DNA from: a virus
IMG/VR virus record: IMGVR_UViG_3300009034_000027
Span: 1-64,000 of that record
Strand: one strand, 5' to 3'
Length of the DNA stretch: 64,000 bases
Positions 1 through 8,460 of this stretch are shown one piece after another. The notes under the pieces were generated by a model. The model was not told the DNA's origin. It worked only from the letters and a program-made list of their open reading frames with translations, and ran no database searches. The position numbers and the translations under genes were made by a program. The number at the start of each line of letters is the position of its first letter. Position 1 is the first letter of the stretch.

Positions 1-239
1 AACCCAAGAAGAAGAAAAAGAAGAAGCCAAAACGTAAAGCAAAGAGAAAATCCAAAGAAGATGAGGACGAAGATGAGGATGAGGAAGAGGATGAAGAAAA
101 TGAAGATGACGAAAATGAGGATGACGAGGACAAGCACGAGAAAGAAATCAGTGATATATTAGACAGGCTCAAAAAGGGCAAAGGCAAAAAGAAGGGGAAG
201 AAAAAAAAGAAAGACGAAGATGACGATGATGATGATTAG
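1..239 (+). CDS. C-terminal end of a highly charged low-complexity protein (5' truncated)
   Basis: The frame is open from the window edge to TAG at 237-239 and encodes about 78 residues. It starts with a lysine-rich block, continues with a long Asp/Glu run, has a short ordinary stretch (about EISDILDRL), then another lysine block and a final poly-Asp tail. No domain is visible. Acidic tails are typical of single-stranded DNA-binding proteins, and a recombinase gene follows directly, so an SSB-like replication protein is one possibility. That is a guess from context only, because the N-terminal part lies outside the window. Confidence 0.7.
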   Translation, partial: PKKKKKKKPKRKAKRKSKEDEDEDEDEEEDEENEDDENEDDEDKHEKEISDILDRLKKGKGKKKGKKKKKDEDDDDDD

Positions 240-281
240 TGAAAACAAAGGCTGGCTTTGTAACAATTGGTAGGAGCAGAG

Positions 282-1277
282 GTGAGCAAGGACATTAAGA
301 AGGCAATTAACAATCTGGCCAAAGCTGTTCGCAAGAAGTTTGCGAAGAGTAAAACTGAAATTGGCGTTGGCTTGACTTCGCTCCCAACGGTGAAACGATG
401 GGTGCCTACTGGATGCCCGCCATTTGATGTGATACTTGGCGGTGGTGTTCCATGCGGGAGAATCATTGAGATATACGGCGATGAGAGTCAGGGCAAATCC
501 GCCATTGGCGAGGCCATTCTTGCCTCAGCCCAGCAACACGGGGCAGTCCCTGTTTTGATAGACACTGAGTATTCCTTGGAAGAGCAGAAGGCAGAACGCT
601 GGGGCATGGATTTACAAAGAATCCTGCCTGTCTATCCTGACACGATGGAAGATTGTTTTGAGACTATCGCCACCATAATAGCAACCCAAAGAGAGTTAGG
701 AACGCCAACAGTGATAGTTTGGGACACTTTGGCTGCCACTCCGACAAGAAAAGAGTTGGAGGCAAAGTATGATGACGAGACACCTGCTCGACAAGCAAGG
801 CTGATGTCCAAAGCTCTCAAGAAAGTCTATCAAGATATAGCTCGAACCAAGACTGCGCTTGTTGTGCTTAATCAGACACGCAAGAAAATTGGAGTGATGT
901 TTGGTTCCAAAAAGACCACGCCAGCAGGAAAAGCATTGCGATTTTATGCGGCAGCGAGAGTTGAAATCAGAATTAGGAAAAGATTGAAGAAAGGCGATAT
1001 TGTCATTGGGATTGAGACAGAACTCCGTACTGTAAAGAATAAACTCATTGCGCCATTGAAGAAATGCGTGGCGAACATCTATTTCCAGACAGGGTTACAT
1101 CCAGCCGAATCATTATTGTTTTCTCTCAAAGAAGTAGACCGTGCCAAAATCAAAGACAACAAAGTTGTGATTGAGGGAAGTTCATTTGACAAAGATGAGT
1201 TGATGGAAGAGATGTACAGTGATGAAGAATTAATGCTTCATCTTCAGGAAATGTTCAAGAATGAGACGTTCCAGTAA
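282..1277 (+). CDS. recA: RecA/UvsX-like recombinase
   Basis: This 331-residue protein is a RecA-fold ATPase that would form filaments on single-stranded DNA and drive strand exchange in phage replication and repair. A Walker A motif GDESQGKS lies at residues 66-73, a Walker B-like TVIVWDTLAA follows, and the L2 region carries the NQ-R signature VVLNQTRKKIGV with a TPAGKAL segment, as in RecA. The GTG at 282 is preferred because AGGAG lies 5 bases upstream. A TTG at 267 would add five residues but has no SD. The gene overlaps the next by 17 bases and opens the recombination block with the exonuclease and SbcCD homologues. Confidence 0.93.
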   Translation: MSKDIKKAINNLAKAVRKKFAKSKTEIGVGLTSLPTVKRWVPTGCPPFDVILGGGVPCGRIIEIYGDESQGKSAIGEAILASAQQHGAVPVLIDTEYSLEEQKAERWGMDLQRILPVYPDTMEDCFETIATIIATQRELGTPTVIVWDTLAATPTRKELEAKYDDETPARQARLMSKALKKVYQDIARTKTALVVLNQTRKKIGVMFGSKKTTPAGKALRFYAAARVEIRIRKRLKKGDIVIGIETELRTVKNKLIAPLKKCVANIYFQTGLHPAESLLFSLKEVDRAKIKDNKVVIEGSSFDKDELMEEMYSDEELMLHLQEMFKNETFQ

Positions 1278-2319
1278 ACAAACTGCGAGTGCTAAGTGGG
1301 TGGCGATGATAGCTGGTTATCAACCAACCAAAAGAAAAACTTGGCGACAGCCCAAAGTCAAAGAACCAGAACCAAAAAGAATCATAGTGATTGATGGGAA
1401 CAATATGCTGTGGAGAGGATTTTATGTTAGCTCTGGGCCGCTTGGAGCAGTTTACAGTTTCATTCGACAATTGGGGCATCAAATAAAAAAGTTCGATGCC
1501 AAGCGCTGTTACATCTGCTGGGATGGTAAGTTTGGAAGCAAACGTCGAAAGGAATTGTATCCAGAATATAAGCAAGGTAGAGAGAAACAGCATCTGGATT
1601 TCAAGACTTTCTATGACCAGTTTCCTTTGCTCCGAAAGTTGTTGAGGTTTCTTAGTGTAATTCAGGTTGAGCATCCAGAGTTGGAAGCAGATGACTCCAT
1701 GGCAAGTATTGTAAATCTTCATTTTGAAAAAACAGAGCAATATGTCCTGATTACTTCTGACAAGGATTTGCTTGCTCAGGTGAAAGAGAAAGTTTCTGTC
1801 TACCAGCCGGTCAAAGAAAAACTCATCACAAGCAAGAATTTCAGTGTAGAGTTTGGGCTGACTCCAGAACAGTATTTTCAATTCAGAGTTCTGTCTGGTG
1901 ATGCTTCAGATAAACTGAAGGGAGTCCTTGGCCCAAAAGGTGCTATGTGGGTGATTCAAAATTTCGGTACCATTGATAAATTCCTTGACGCTTTGGAGAA
2001 AGCGAAGCAGAAGGGCGGCAAGACGCTGGTTAAAAAGAAGAATCGTGGCTTACATAAAATCCAAGAAAGAATAGCGGAGCATGAACGGGTTCTGAACCAG
2101 AAGAAGTTTGCGAGCGTTGATTCGCCTGAGAAGGTTGAAGCATTGAAAAGAAATTTGGAATTGATGAATCCTAAATTAGTCAACCTTGACTCCTACTTTG
2201 AGCGTGGGCAGTTGAGAGAAGAAAGGCTCAAGCGTATATTTCTCAAAGCTGGTTTTGTTTCATTGCTTGCTCCATATTGGGGCAATTTTATTTCTCGCTT
2301 CAGGGAATTGGAGACTTAG
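1261..2319 (+). CDS. 5'-3' exonuclease / flap endonuclease
   Basis: The 352-residue protein resembles the 5'-nuclease family (Pol I N-terminal domain, T5 D15, T4 RNase H), which removes primers and flaps. The N-terminal IIVIDGNN motif (D45), the acidic cluster ELEADD, TSDKDLLAQV and the helix-3-turn-helix GDASDKLKGVLGPKGA are all present in family order. The ATG at 1261 has AGGAA 10 bases upstream. An in-frame ATG at 1306 is the alternative and would remove a basic leader before the domain. It sits between the recombinase and a possible second nuclease with a one-base stop/start overlap, which suggests a translationally coupled repair operon. Confidence 0.9.
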   Translation: MRRSSKQTASAKWVAMIAGYQPTKRKTWRQPKVKEPEPKRIIVIDGNNMLWRGFYVSSGPLGAVYSFIRQLGHQIKKFDAKRCYICWDGKFGSKRRKELYPEYKQGREKQHLDFKTFYDQFPLLRKLLRFLSVIQVEHPELEADDSMASIVNLHFEKTEQYVLITSDKDLLAQVKEKVSVYQPVKEKLITSKNFSVEFGLTPEQYFQFRVLSGDASDKLKGVLGPKGAMWVIQNFGTIDKFLDALEKAKQKGGKTLVKKKNRGLHKIQERIAEHERVLNQKKFASVDSPEKVEALKRNLELMNPKLVNLDSYFERGQLREERLKRIFLKAGFVSLLAPYWGNFISRFRELET

Positions 2320-2921
2320 TGGCTAAGAAGAAAAGAAAGAAAGACCCCAAGAAGCAAGCGATTGGGAAGAGCAGCAGGAACAAGGGTCAGAGGTATGAAC
2401 GGAAGTGGGTGCACATGTTGAGAGAATTCCATTGTGATTTGACAGCCAAACGCAATCTCTCAGAAACCAGAGACCCTGACCTTGACATCGAGACATCACT
2501 TCCTTGGGCTTTTCAAGTTCGAAGTGGTGAAGGCGTATCAATCTGGAAAGCTCTTGAAGAGGCACAAGTTGGGCAAAAGAAAAGAAACAAAAGGTGGGCA
2601 ATGGGGGTTATCTTTGAAACAAGACCAAAGGGCAAAAGAAAGGGCAACCCGCCATTCCCGCCTTTTGTTGTTGCACCGCTCGATGAGTTCGTGGAGTTTT
2701 TCGAAGAAGCATGTAGAATCAAAGATTCAAAGATTATTGAAGTCACCAAAGCCAAACCTGCTTTGAGACAGCTGATTAGGGATACTGAATTCTCATCAGA
2801 TTCAGATTGGTTTACTACTGCTATCTTTGTTTTGGATATTGAAGGCAGGCCAGCTGCTGTTGGTTTGTTTGCTGCCCAGTTTTTATTCTTGGTACAATTT
2901 TGGTTAAAGGAGCAGAAATGA
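2319..2921 (+). CDS. possible PD-(D/E)xK-type nuclease, resolvase-like
   Basis: This is a 200-residue protein with a basic N-terminus. The segment KGQRYERKW, then DPDLDIE about 30 residues later and FQVR after that, follows the order of E, D and (E/Q)xK elements in Holliday-junction-resolvase-like nucleases. Here the last element reads QVR rather than ExK, so the call is tentative. The start is GTG at 2319, overlapping the previous TAG by one base with GGAG five bases upstream. A recombination neighbourhood fits a branch-processing enzyme. The C-terminal 40 residues are hydrophobic and unexplained. Confidence 0.5.
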   Translation: MAKKKRKKDPKKQAIGKSSRNKGQRYERKWVHMLREFHCDLTAKRNLSETRDPDLDIETSLPWAFQVRSGEGVSIWKALEEAQVGQKKRNKRWAMGVIFETRPKGKRKGNPPFPPFVVAPLDEFVEFFEEACRIKDSKIIEVTKAKPALRQLIRDTEFSSDSDWFTTAIFVLDIEGRPAAVGLFAAQFLFLVQFWLKEQK

Positions 2922-3154
2922 ATGTTGTGGCTTGTGACATTTGTAAATCAACTGATAATGTGAAGTGTATTGATATTCCTGCGGGCAAGACCACAAGGAT
3001 TCCAGGCATAAGTTACAAACATGCTGACTTATGCCCAAAGCACATGAAGATGGCAGTACAGGAGATGTTTCGCTGTGCTGGGAGCTTAACAGGTTGCCCC
3101 ACCAAGCTTGGGAAGTTGTTCTTCAAATGGGTTCAGAAAAACAAAGCAAATTGA
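2918..3154 (+). CDS. small zinc-finger-like protein
   Basis: The 78-residue protein starts with a CDIC pair and has a later CPKH and two further cysteines, consistent with a small zinc-binding fold. The ATG at 2918 overlaps the preceding stop (ATGA) and has AAAGGAG five bases upstream, so the start is secure. The function is not recognised. Its position between a nuclease and a thymidylate-synthase-like gene gives no specific clue. Confidence 0.75.
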   Translation: MNVVACDICKSTDNVKCIDIPAGKTTRIPGISYKHADLCPKHMKMAVQEMFRCAGSLTGCPTKLGKLFFKWVQKNKAN

Positions 3155-3167
3155 AGAAGGAGAGGAC

Positions 3168-4421
3168 ATGAGCCAAATAGAAAAAGTAGTTGAAAAAGAC
3201 AGGGACAGAATTGTCATGAAGAATGAAGAATCTCTACAACTTATGCTGCGAAAGAATAAAGACTATGGCTCATCTTTCAGGACTGGTGGCTATCTCGGCT
3301 GTTTCATGGACATGAGGAGTGTCTTCAGCCGTTTGATTCAAATGACTTATAAAGGATTCAATGAGAACAAGTGGAACAAGGCCAAGCTCAGAGATAAGCT
3401 CCAAGACATAAGGAACTTTGCAGTGCTTGCTGAGATTTGTTTGGATGAAGATTTGTTCATGGGTGCAGAAGATTCTGATAAAGAGCTTTTTATCAATCTT
3501 GAGGAAGCAGCAGAGAAATTCCCTGAGAAGATGTCGAAAGCTGAGACAACTGTTATGTCTCCTATTGTTGCTTCTGATTATCAACCAAGAAAGATTGGAA
3601 CTGATGCCGACAATGAGAGCAAACTGATTCAGGGCACGTGCGAAGGGAAGAAGAAAAAAGCTTGGCTAAGAAAAGAACAATACTCCAAATTGAATCATGG
3701 GTGTCTTGATGCAGGAGTCAAAAATATCTCAATCCGCCTTACTGATTATCCGCAAAGGGAAAGATTCGAAAAGAACTTAGCAAGAATTCTTGCTGCACCT
3801 TTCGGTAACTATCCCAGCAGAGAATTCACTGAGGAAGAAATTAAGTCTGCTTGGGAGAAGTTATCTTCATTTTATTCTGTTGCCGCGCCACTTCAATTTG
3901 CTGTAGTTGAATTTGAACTTTCAGGAGTATCCAGAACCCTGACCCACCAACTGGTCAGGACAAGATTAGCATCTTATATGCAACAGACAACAAGAGTCTG
4001 TTATGCTGGAGACAAATTTGATATCAGGATGCCTTTCTCGATTGCAAGTAGTAAAGAAGCAAGAAAGATTTTTGAAAATCTTGCTCATCATTCGAGGGAG
4101 GCATATATTGATTTATGTAATCTTGGAATCCCTCTTGAGGATGCGAGATTTGTCGCGCCAGTTGGCATTGAGACTTATATTATAGCAAGGTATCCTCTCA
4201 ATATTTTCTTCCAAGTATATTCTCAGAGAGCTTGCCCGATGATGCAGTGGGAGATATGTTGGGTTGTCCGAGAGATGAAAAGATTGCTTTCAGTAGTTTG
4301 GCCTGAATTGACTAAGTTCATGAAGTTGCCTTGTGAGTTTTCGAAGAAGTGTAACAAGGCTTTGACGATAGACCAGAGAGCAGAGTTGCTTTGCAACTTT
4401 CCTTGGGCTGGAGAAGAGTAA
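3168..4421 (+). CDS. thyX: ThyX-like flavin-dependent thymidylate synthase with N-terminal Nmad1/DUF1599-like domain
   Basis: The C-terminal half of this 417-residue protein matches ThyX, which methylates dUMP using FAD and folate. It has ISR-like VSRTLTHQLVR followed by RTRLASYMQQTTR at residues 264-276, and a late MQWEI segment. Canonical ThyX has RHRxxSxxxxSxR; here the His is Thr and the second Ser is Thr, so altered chemistry such as making a modified pyrimidine is possible. Residues of about 15-100 (NKDYGSSFR, then LRDKLQDIRNFAVLAE) resemble the Nmad1/DUF1599 domain linked to nucleotide modification. The ATG at 3168 follows AAGGAGAGG. The FAD enzyme gene begins one base after its stop. 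Confidence 0.85.
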   Translation: MSQIEKVVEKDRDRIVMKNEESLQLMLRKNKDYGSSFRTGGYLGCFMDMRSVFSRLIQMTYKGFNENKWNKAKLRDKLQDIRNFAVLAEICLDEDLFMGAEDSDKELFINLEEAAEKFPEKMSKAETTVMSPIVASDYQPRKIGTDADNESKLIQGTCEGKKKKAWLRKEQYSKLNHGCLDAGVKNISIRLTDYPQRERFEKNLARILAAPFGNYPSREFTEEEIKSAWEKLSSFYSVAAPLQFAVVEFELSGVSRTLTHQLVRTRLASYMQQTTRVCYAGDKFDIRMPFSIASSKEARKIFENLAHHSREAYIDLCNLGIPLEDARFVAPVGIETYIIARYPLNIFFQVYSQRACPMMQWEICWVVREMKRLLSVVWPELTKFMKLPCEFSKKCNKALTIDQRAELLCNFPWAGEE

Positions 4422-4422
4422 G

Positions 4423-5793
4423 ATGAACAGAACTCGCTGGAAGCATATTATTATAGGCTCTGGTTTGTCCGGGGCAGCCATCAAATTCTTTCTTGACAGT
4501 GAAAATACTCTGGTCTTGGAAAGGATGAGCAGGACTGGCGGGCTTTCCAAGCAAGAAGAAATCTTTGGTTGCAAAATCAATGTTGCTGGTGTTGGACACC
4601 TGCGAATATCTGATATCAATATGAAACTCATGGAAGGTCTGCTCCAGCAATTGGGATTTGCTTCTATTCTTGAAACACGAGATACAGATTCAATATATTC
4701 AGCTGTCTGGATGGATGGCAGGATTATTGACTTCCCTGTCCAATTGAATTTATACCAGTTGCCTTTCTGGCTTAGGATGAGATGTCTATTTGATGCTGTT
4801 ATGGCTCTCTTCTCAAGAAAGAAAAAAGCTCCAACTAATTTCCGAGAGTGGGCAATAAGACAAATGGGCAAAACAATTGCTAACAAAGTTGTTTTGCCTC
4901 ATACCTATAAGACCTATCAAGTTGACCCATCCCTGCTTGACCCAAGAAGTATAGCTGACAAAGTAGTTGGCCCAAGCTTTTGGCGCTCTGTGAAAACTAT
5001 ATTTGCGAAGCAACATGGTTGGAGAAGTTCAGACTCTGCGTCATCAGCAGTGTTCTACCCTATGAAAGCTTTGGGGCCGATAGTTCAAGCGATGCTGAAC
5101 AAAAGCAAAGGCGAAGTTTGGACGGGGACTCGTGTCCCAGATGGTGGGATTGAAGTTGAAAAGAAACAGTTAAGAATAGAATTGGAAGATGGGCAAACAA
5201 AGAAGCTACAATTTGACAAATTGTATTCTACAATCGCTCTGCCTGGCTTGATTGATTTGATTTGGAAGCCGCCGGATGACATAAAGCTTGCGGCCAAGTA
5301 TCTTGATTTCAGTATGATGTGTGAAACAGTGCTCGCGTTTGAAGGCGAGAGTCCAACAAAGGTCAGGAAGTTCTATGTGCCTAATCCGCAGTTCAGTTTT
5401 CAACGTCTCATCTTCCCAAAGAATTTTGATAGGGATTGTTGTTCAGAAGGGAAGTATGTAGTTGTCGCTGAATCCTGTTATCATAAAGGCAAAAAGAGCC
5501 TGGTGACTCAGCCGCTATTCAGGAAGTCTATAATTGAGAGAACAATCAATGATTTGGAAAGGCTTGGTATCTTTAATGCTAATAAAGTTCTGGCGGCAAA
5601 GGTTTTCTTTGTTAACCCTGCTTATATAATCCCTGACCAAAATTGTATGGTCAATCGTTTGAAGTTGATAAATTATTTGGATGACGTTGGGATTCTGCCT
5701 TGTGGTAGATTCGCGGAATGGAAAACGAGAGAAATTGACGGTAGTATCAGAAGAGCTTGGGAGCTTGCCGGTTGCCCAGAGGTGACGAAATGA
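4423..5793 (+). CDS. FAD-dependent oxidoreductase (amine oxidase / UDP-galactopyranose mutase-like)
   Basis: A 456-residue flavoprotein. The N-terminal dinucleotide-binding fingerprint IIIGSGLSG and a downstream RTGGLSK segment are typical of the amine-oxidase, protoporphyrinogen-oxidase and UDP-galactopyranose-mutase group. The C-terminus has a GILPCGRFAEWK segment where such enzymes complete the FAD site. The substrate cannot be read. It could act on a sugar nucleotide or, given the adjacent ThyX-like gene, on a modified base intermediate. It follows the ThyX stop after one base and overlaps the Nudix gene by four bases, so the three are probably co-translated. Confidence 0.82.
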   Translation: MNRTRWKHIIIGSGLSGAAIKFFLDSENTLVLERMSRTGGLSKQEEIFGCKINVAGVGHLRISDINMKLMEGLLQQLGFASILETRDTDSIYSAVWMDGRIIDFPVQLNLYQLPFWLRMRCLFDAVMALFSRKKKAPTNFREWAIRQMGKTIANKVVLPHTYKTYQVDPSLLDPRSIADKVVGPSFWRSVKTIFAKQHGWRSSDSASSAVFYPMKALGPIVQAMLNKSKGEVWTGTRVPDGGIEVEKKQLRIELEDGQTKKLQFDKLYSTIALPGLIDLIWKPPDDIKLAAKYLDFSMMCETVLAFEGESPTKVRKFYVPNPQFSFQRLIFPKNFDRDCCSEGKYVVVAESCYHKGKKSLVTQPLFRKSIIERTINDLERLGIFNANKVLAAKVFFVNPAYIIPDQNCMVNRLKLINYLDDVGILPCGRFAEWKTREIDGSIRRAWELAGCPEVTK

Positions 5794-6278
5794 CAAAAGA
5801 CGCAGGGAAAGTTCTGATGCACTTTGTAATGGGTTTTGTTTTTGATAGAGCTGGAGCAAATGTTGCTTTGATTCGAAAGAAGAGTCCAGAATGGATGAAA
5901 GGTTTTCTCAATGGAATAGGCGGTAAAGTGGAAGCTGGAGAGAGCCTGAAGAAAGCTATGTATAGAGAATTTGGAGAAGAGACTGGTACTTGGATTCCTG
6001 AGTATCGCTGGAAACACACACTCACTTTTATCTGTCCAGGTGGAACAGTCTTTTGCTTCATGACCAAGTTCCCTCATTTGGATTTGTTGGAAAGCAAAAC
6101 TGACGAGACAGCTGTGGTAGTTCCTGTAGATGCTATTGCCCGTGTTCCCATCATGAATAATCTGCTTTGGATTATCCCACTTCAGCTGGCTGAGGCTAAC
6201 TTTCCAATTCTGTTAACGCAAAATCACTTGAGCAAAGGAATCAACAAAGACAAAGAGAAGAAGTGGAAGGAGAAATGA
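5790..6278 (+). CDS. Nudix hydrolase
   Basis: The 162-residue protein has a complete Nudix box at residues 45-66: G, then E51, R59-E60, E63-E64 and G66, matching GX5EX7REUXEEXGU. It would hydrolyse a nucleoside diphosphate linked to another group, for example an oxidised or modified dNTP or a nucleotide sugar. The ATG at 5790 overlaps the previous stop (ATGA) with AGAGGTGA upstream. An upstream TTG at 5757 would add 11 residues without an SD. Its placement after the ThyX-like and FAD genes suggests nucleotide-pool control. Confidence 0.92.
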   Translation: MTKDAGKVLMHFVMGFVFDRAGANVALIRKKSPEWMKGFLNGIGGKVEAGESLKKAMYREFGEETGTWIPEYRWKHTLTFICPGGTVFCFMTKFPHLDLLESKTDETAVVVPVDAIARVPIMNNLLWIIPLQLAEANFPILLTQNHLSKGINKDKEKKWKEK

Positions 6279-6823
6279 TGAGAGTTTCATTGAAACAAGG
6301 CGATGAGCAAGTAATTTATCTGGTGAAGTTTGGGTATACAGAAGAGCCATTGAGACTTGAACAGTTTGAAGGGACTCGCTTTCAAAAGCGTTTAAGAAAC
6401 AAGATTAAAATGCTTGAAAAAGTATTTGCTAATGACAATGACCGCATTCGCAAGGAATTGACACGGAAATTTATTTGGTGCTCTATCTTGCGAAAGATTC
6501 CCAGTATGGATGATAGATTTGAGCTTCTGCTCAGGATGCCGGCTGTTTGTCACCAAGAAGATGAACAGTTAGGTCTGTTTGATAAGAGGATTGGGAGAAA
6601 AATTGCTTTCAAGAAAGCTGTTGATAAGTTGGTAGGCAATCAACTGGGGCTCAATCGTTTCTTCTTTGACACTTCGGAAGTTCTCGCGTTGGGTGGTTTG
6701 AAAAGAATTCGGCAAGAGTTCTGGCTTGAGTATCTTAGAACTCATTTGCTTCCCAGTTTTTCAAATATCAATGAACAGAGAAAGTATCTTTTGAGGAGGG
6801 GAAATAAGAAAAATGAAAGCTGA
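6278..6823 (+). CDS. hypothetical protein, 181 aa
   Basis: Not recognised. The protein is mixed helical and rich in Arg, Lys and Leu, with an RFQKRLRNKIKMLEKVF segment near the N-terminus. No cysteine cluster or membrane segment is seen. Two adjacent ATGs (6275, 6278) are possible; 6278 lies five bases after AAGGAG and is preferred. The gene ends 10 bases inside the next one. Confidence 0.7.
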   Translation: MRVSLKQGDEQVIYLVKFGYTEEPLRLEQFEGTRFQKRLRNKIKMLEKVFANDNDRIRKELTRKFIWCSILRKIPSMDDRFELLLRMPAVCHQEDEQLGLFDKRIGRKIAFKKAVDKLVGNQLGLNRFFFDTSEVLALGGLKRIRQEFWLEYLRTHLLPSFSNINEQRKYLLRRGNKKNES

Positions 6824-7097
6824 ATTGTTGATAACTTACTTGAAAAGAAGCTTGAAGAGAAGTAAATGGACAATGGTTGATATTTATTTCTCTGAATTCT
6901 GTCATAAGTTCTGGTTGTATCTGTTTGACCATCGAAGTGGTAAAGTAAGGGATGAGACATCTGTTGGCTTCAAGGCTTTCAGCAGGAGAGTTCATTCTGC
7001 TCTACAGACTCTTGTCCGTCGAGGCTTGGCTTGGCATGTAGACTATGGTTGTTATAGGTTTGATATCAGGAAAATAAAGAAATGGCAAAAGCAATAG
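6813..7097 (+). CDS. hypothetical protein, 94 aa, possibly winged-helix-like
   Basis: A small basic protein with aromatic residues. The C-terminal part (SRRVHSALQTLVRRGLAW followed by a YGCYRFDI strand) has the helix-turn-helix-then-hairpin look of a small winged helix, so DNA binding is possible, but no family is recognised. AGGAGGGG lies about 14 bases before the ATG, farther than usual. It overlaps the SbcD-like gene by 16 bases. Confidence 0.65.
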   Translation: MKAELLITYLKRSLKRSKWTMVDIYFSEFCHKFWLYLFDHRSGKVRDETSVGFKAFSRRVHSALQTLVRRGLAWHVDYGCYRFDIRKIKKWQKQ

Positions 7098-8119
7098 TCA
7101 TGGCTGACCCTCACCTACACAGGCACGGCATAGACTCGCACCGTCTTGAGGATGGTTTGGCAGTTTTGAATTGCGTATCTGCTTATGCTCTTGAGAATGA
7201 TATCAAATATATTTTCTATTTGGGCGACATCTTCCACGACAGGAATAAGATAGATTCAATCACTTGGTATTATGTTTTCAAAACTTTTTGGGCAATTAGG
7301 TTGAATGGTATTTGCCAATACTGGCTCGTTGGCAATCACGATTGGGTCACCAGTTTTGGTGTTCATACTCTGGAAGCATTCAAGAGAATCTGGGATGGTG
7401 TTTATGATGAGACTTCGGCTGCATCTTTCCCAGGAATTCCGAGATGGCTTGTTTTTATTCCCTTCTGTCACAACTTGGCGAAGTTCAAAGAAGAGATTGG
7501 GAAAGCTTTGAGACTTAGTTCGCCTTGGCACGACGGCAAGAAACCTTTGCTCTTCATCCATCAAGGTGTCTCTGGTTACAAAGTTGGTTCGGATTATGTA
7601 CTTGAGCAAGACGTAAAATACTCAGACTTGAAACCTGATAGATTTGAGTTGATAATTGCTGGGCACTACCATAAGCATCAACAAAAGAAGAAGCTCATTT
7701 ATGTTGGTTCGCCTTATCAGCTCAACTTTGGTGAGAGAGACAACGAACCAGGATTCCTTGTGTTAGATATTGAGAAAGATAAAGTCGAAACAGAATTTGT
7801 CTCATTGGACGCAGCACCGAGATTTGTGAGAATAGAAAAAGACAGCCCAAGATTGAAAGGCTTGGTGAAAGGGAACTTTGTTCAAGTAACAGATGAAGCT
7901 CTGCTCAAGAAAGTTAAGAAGCTCAAACCAAGAAAGTTGATGTTCCTGCCGAGCAAAAAGAAGAGTGTAATGAAGAAGAGACTTGAAGTCAAGCCGTCTG
8001 ATTCGCTGAAGGATGTTTTGAAAGCATATGTTGGGAAGAAAGCCAAGAAGTCTGAAGAGAAAGTCTTAGCTTCGCTTGGTATGAAGATTCTTGAGGAAGC
8101 AAGATTAGATGATAGCTGA
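7082..8119 (+). CDS. sbcD: SbcD/Mre11-like nuclease subunit (T4 gp47-like)
   Basis: The 345-residue calcineurin-like phosphoesterase carries all the metal-binding motifs in order: DPHLH (residues 9-13), GDIFHD, GNHDW, and GHYHKHQ followed by GSPYQ. Partnered with the Rad50/SbcC homologue encoded 340 bases downstream, it would cut DNA ends and hairpins and help recombination-dependent replication, as T4 gp46/47 do. The C-terminus is lysine-rich. The small gene between the pair is uncharacterised. Confidence 0.93.
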   Translation: MAKAIVMADPHLHRHGIDSHRLEDGLAVLNCVSAYALENDIKYIFYLGDIFHDRNKIDSITWYYVFKTFWAIRLNGICQYWLVGNHDWVTSFGVHTLEAFKRIWDGVYDETSAASFPGIPRWLVFIPFCHNLAKFKEEIGKALRLSSPWHDGKKPLLFIHQGVSGYKVGSDYVLEQDVKYSDLKPDRFELIIAGHYHKHQQKKKLIYVGSPYQLNFGERDNEPGFLVLDIEKDKVETEFVSLDAAPRFVRIEKDSPRLKGLVKGNFVQVTDEALLKKVKKLKPRKLMFLPSKKKSVMKKRLEVKPSDSLKDVLKAYVGKKAKKSEEKVLASLGMKILEEARLDDS

Positions 8120-8124
8120 GGAGC

Positions 8125-8460
8125 ATGATTGTGAAGCTCAAAGTCATTGTTACAAGCGGGTCAGGACAGCAGTATGAGAGAGAAGTTGAAGCAGAATTAG
8201 TCTTGCCCGGCTTAGCAGTCTCTCGTGCTCTTTTTGGGCCGAAGTGTAGGATTAGCGGAAAAGTAAGGACTTGGGATTTAACACATGTTGCTACAGGGTT
8301 ACGTATTATTGGTGATTTCTGTTCAAAGGTTGAAGCAGTCAAAATTGCTAAGAAATATCTTGCTGGAGTAGACTGGACGGTGAAAGACAAAGATGAAATA
8401 ATTAGAACCGGAGCCAGAGCGTTTCGCACTGCAAAGTTAGCAAGAGACAAAGGCAAATGA
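8125..8460 (+). CDS. hypothetical protein between sbcD and sbcC homologues
   Basis: A 111-residue protein with beta-strand-like alternation at the N-terminus and a basic C-terminal helix (ARAFRTAKLARDK). No family recognised. GAGGAG lies just upstream of the ATG. It overlaps the SbcC-like gene by four bases (ATGA), so it is co-translated with the nuclease complex and might be an accessory factor. That role is inferred from position only. Confidence 0.75.
   Translation: MIVKLKVIVTSGSGQQYEREVEAELVLPGLAVSRALFGPKCRISGKVRTWDLTHVATGLRIIGDFCSKVEAVKIAKKYLAGVDWTVKDKDEIIRTGARAFRTAKLARDKGK

Noticed and set aside
267-281. TTG start for the RecA-like gene
   Set aside because: No SD precedes it, whereas GTG at 282 has AGGAG at an ideal distance.
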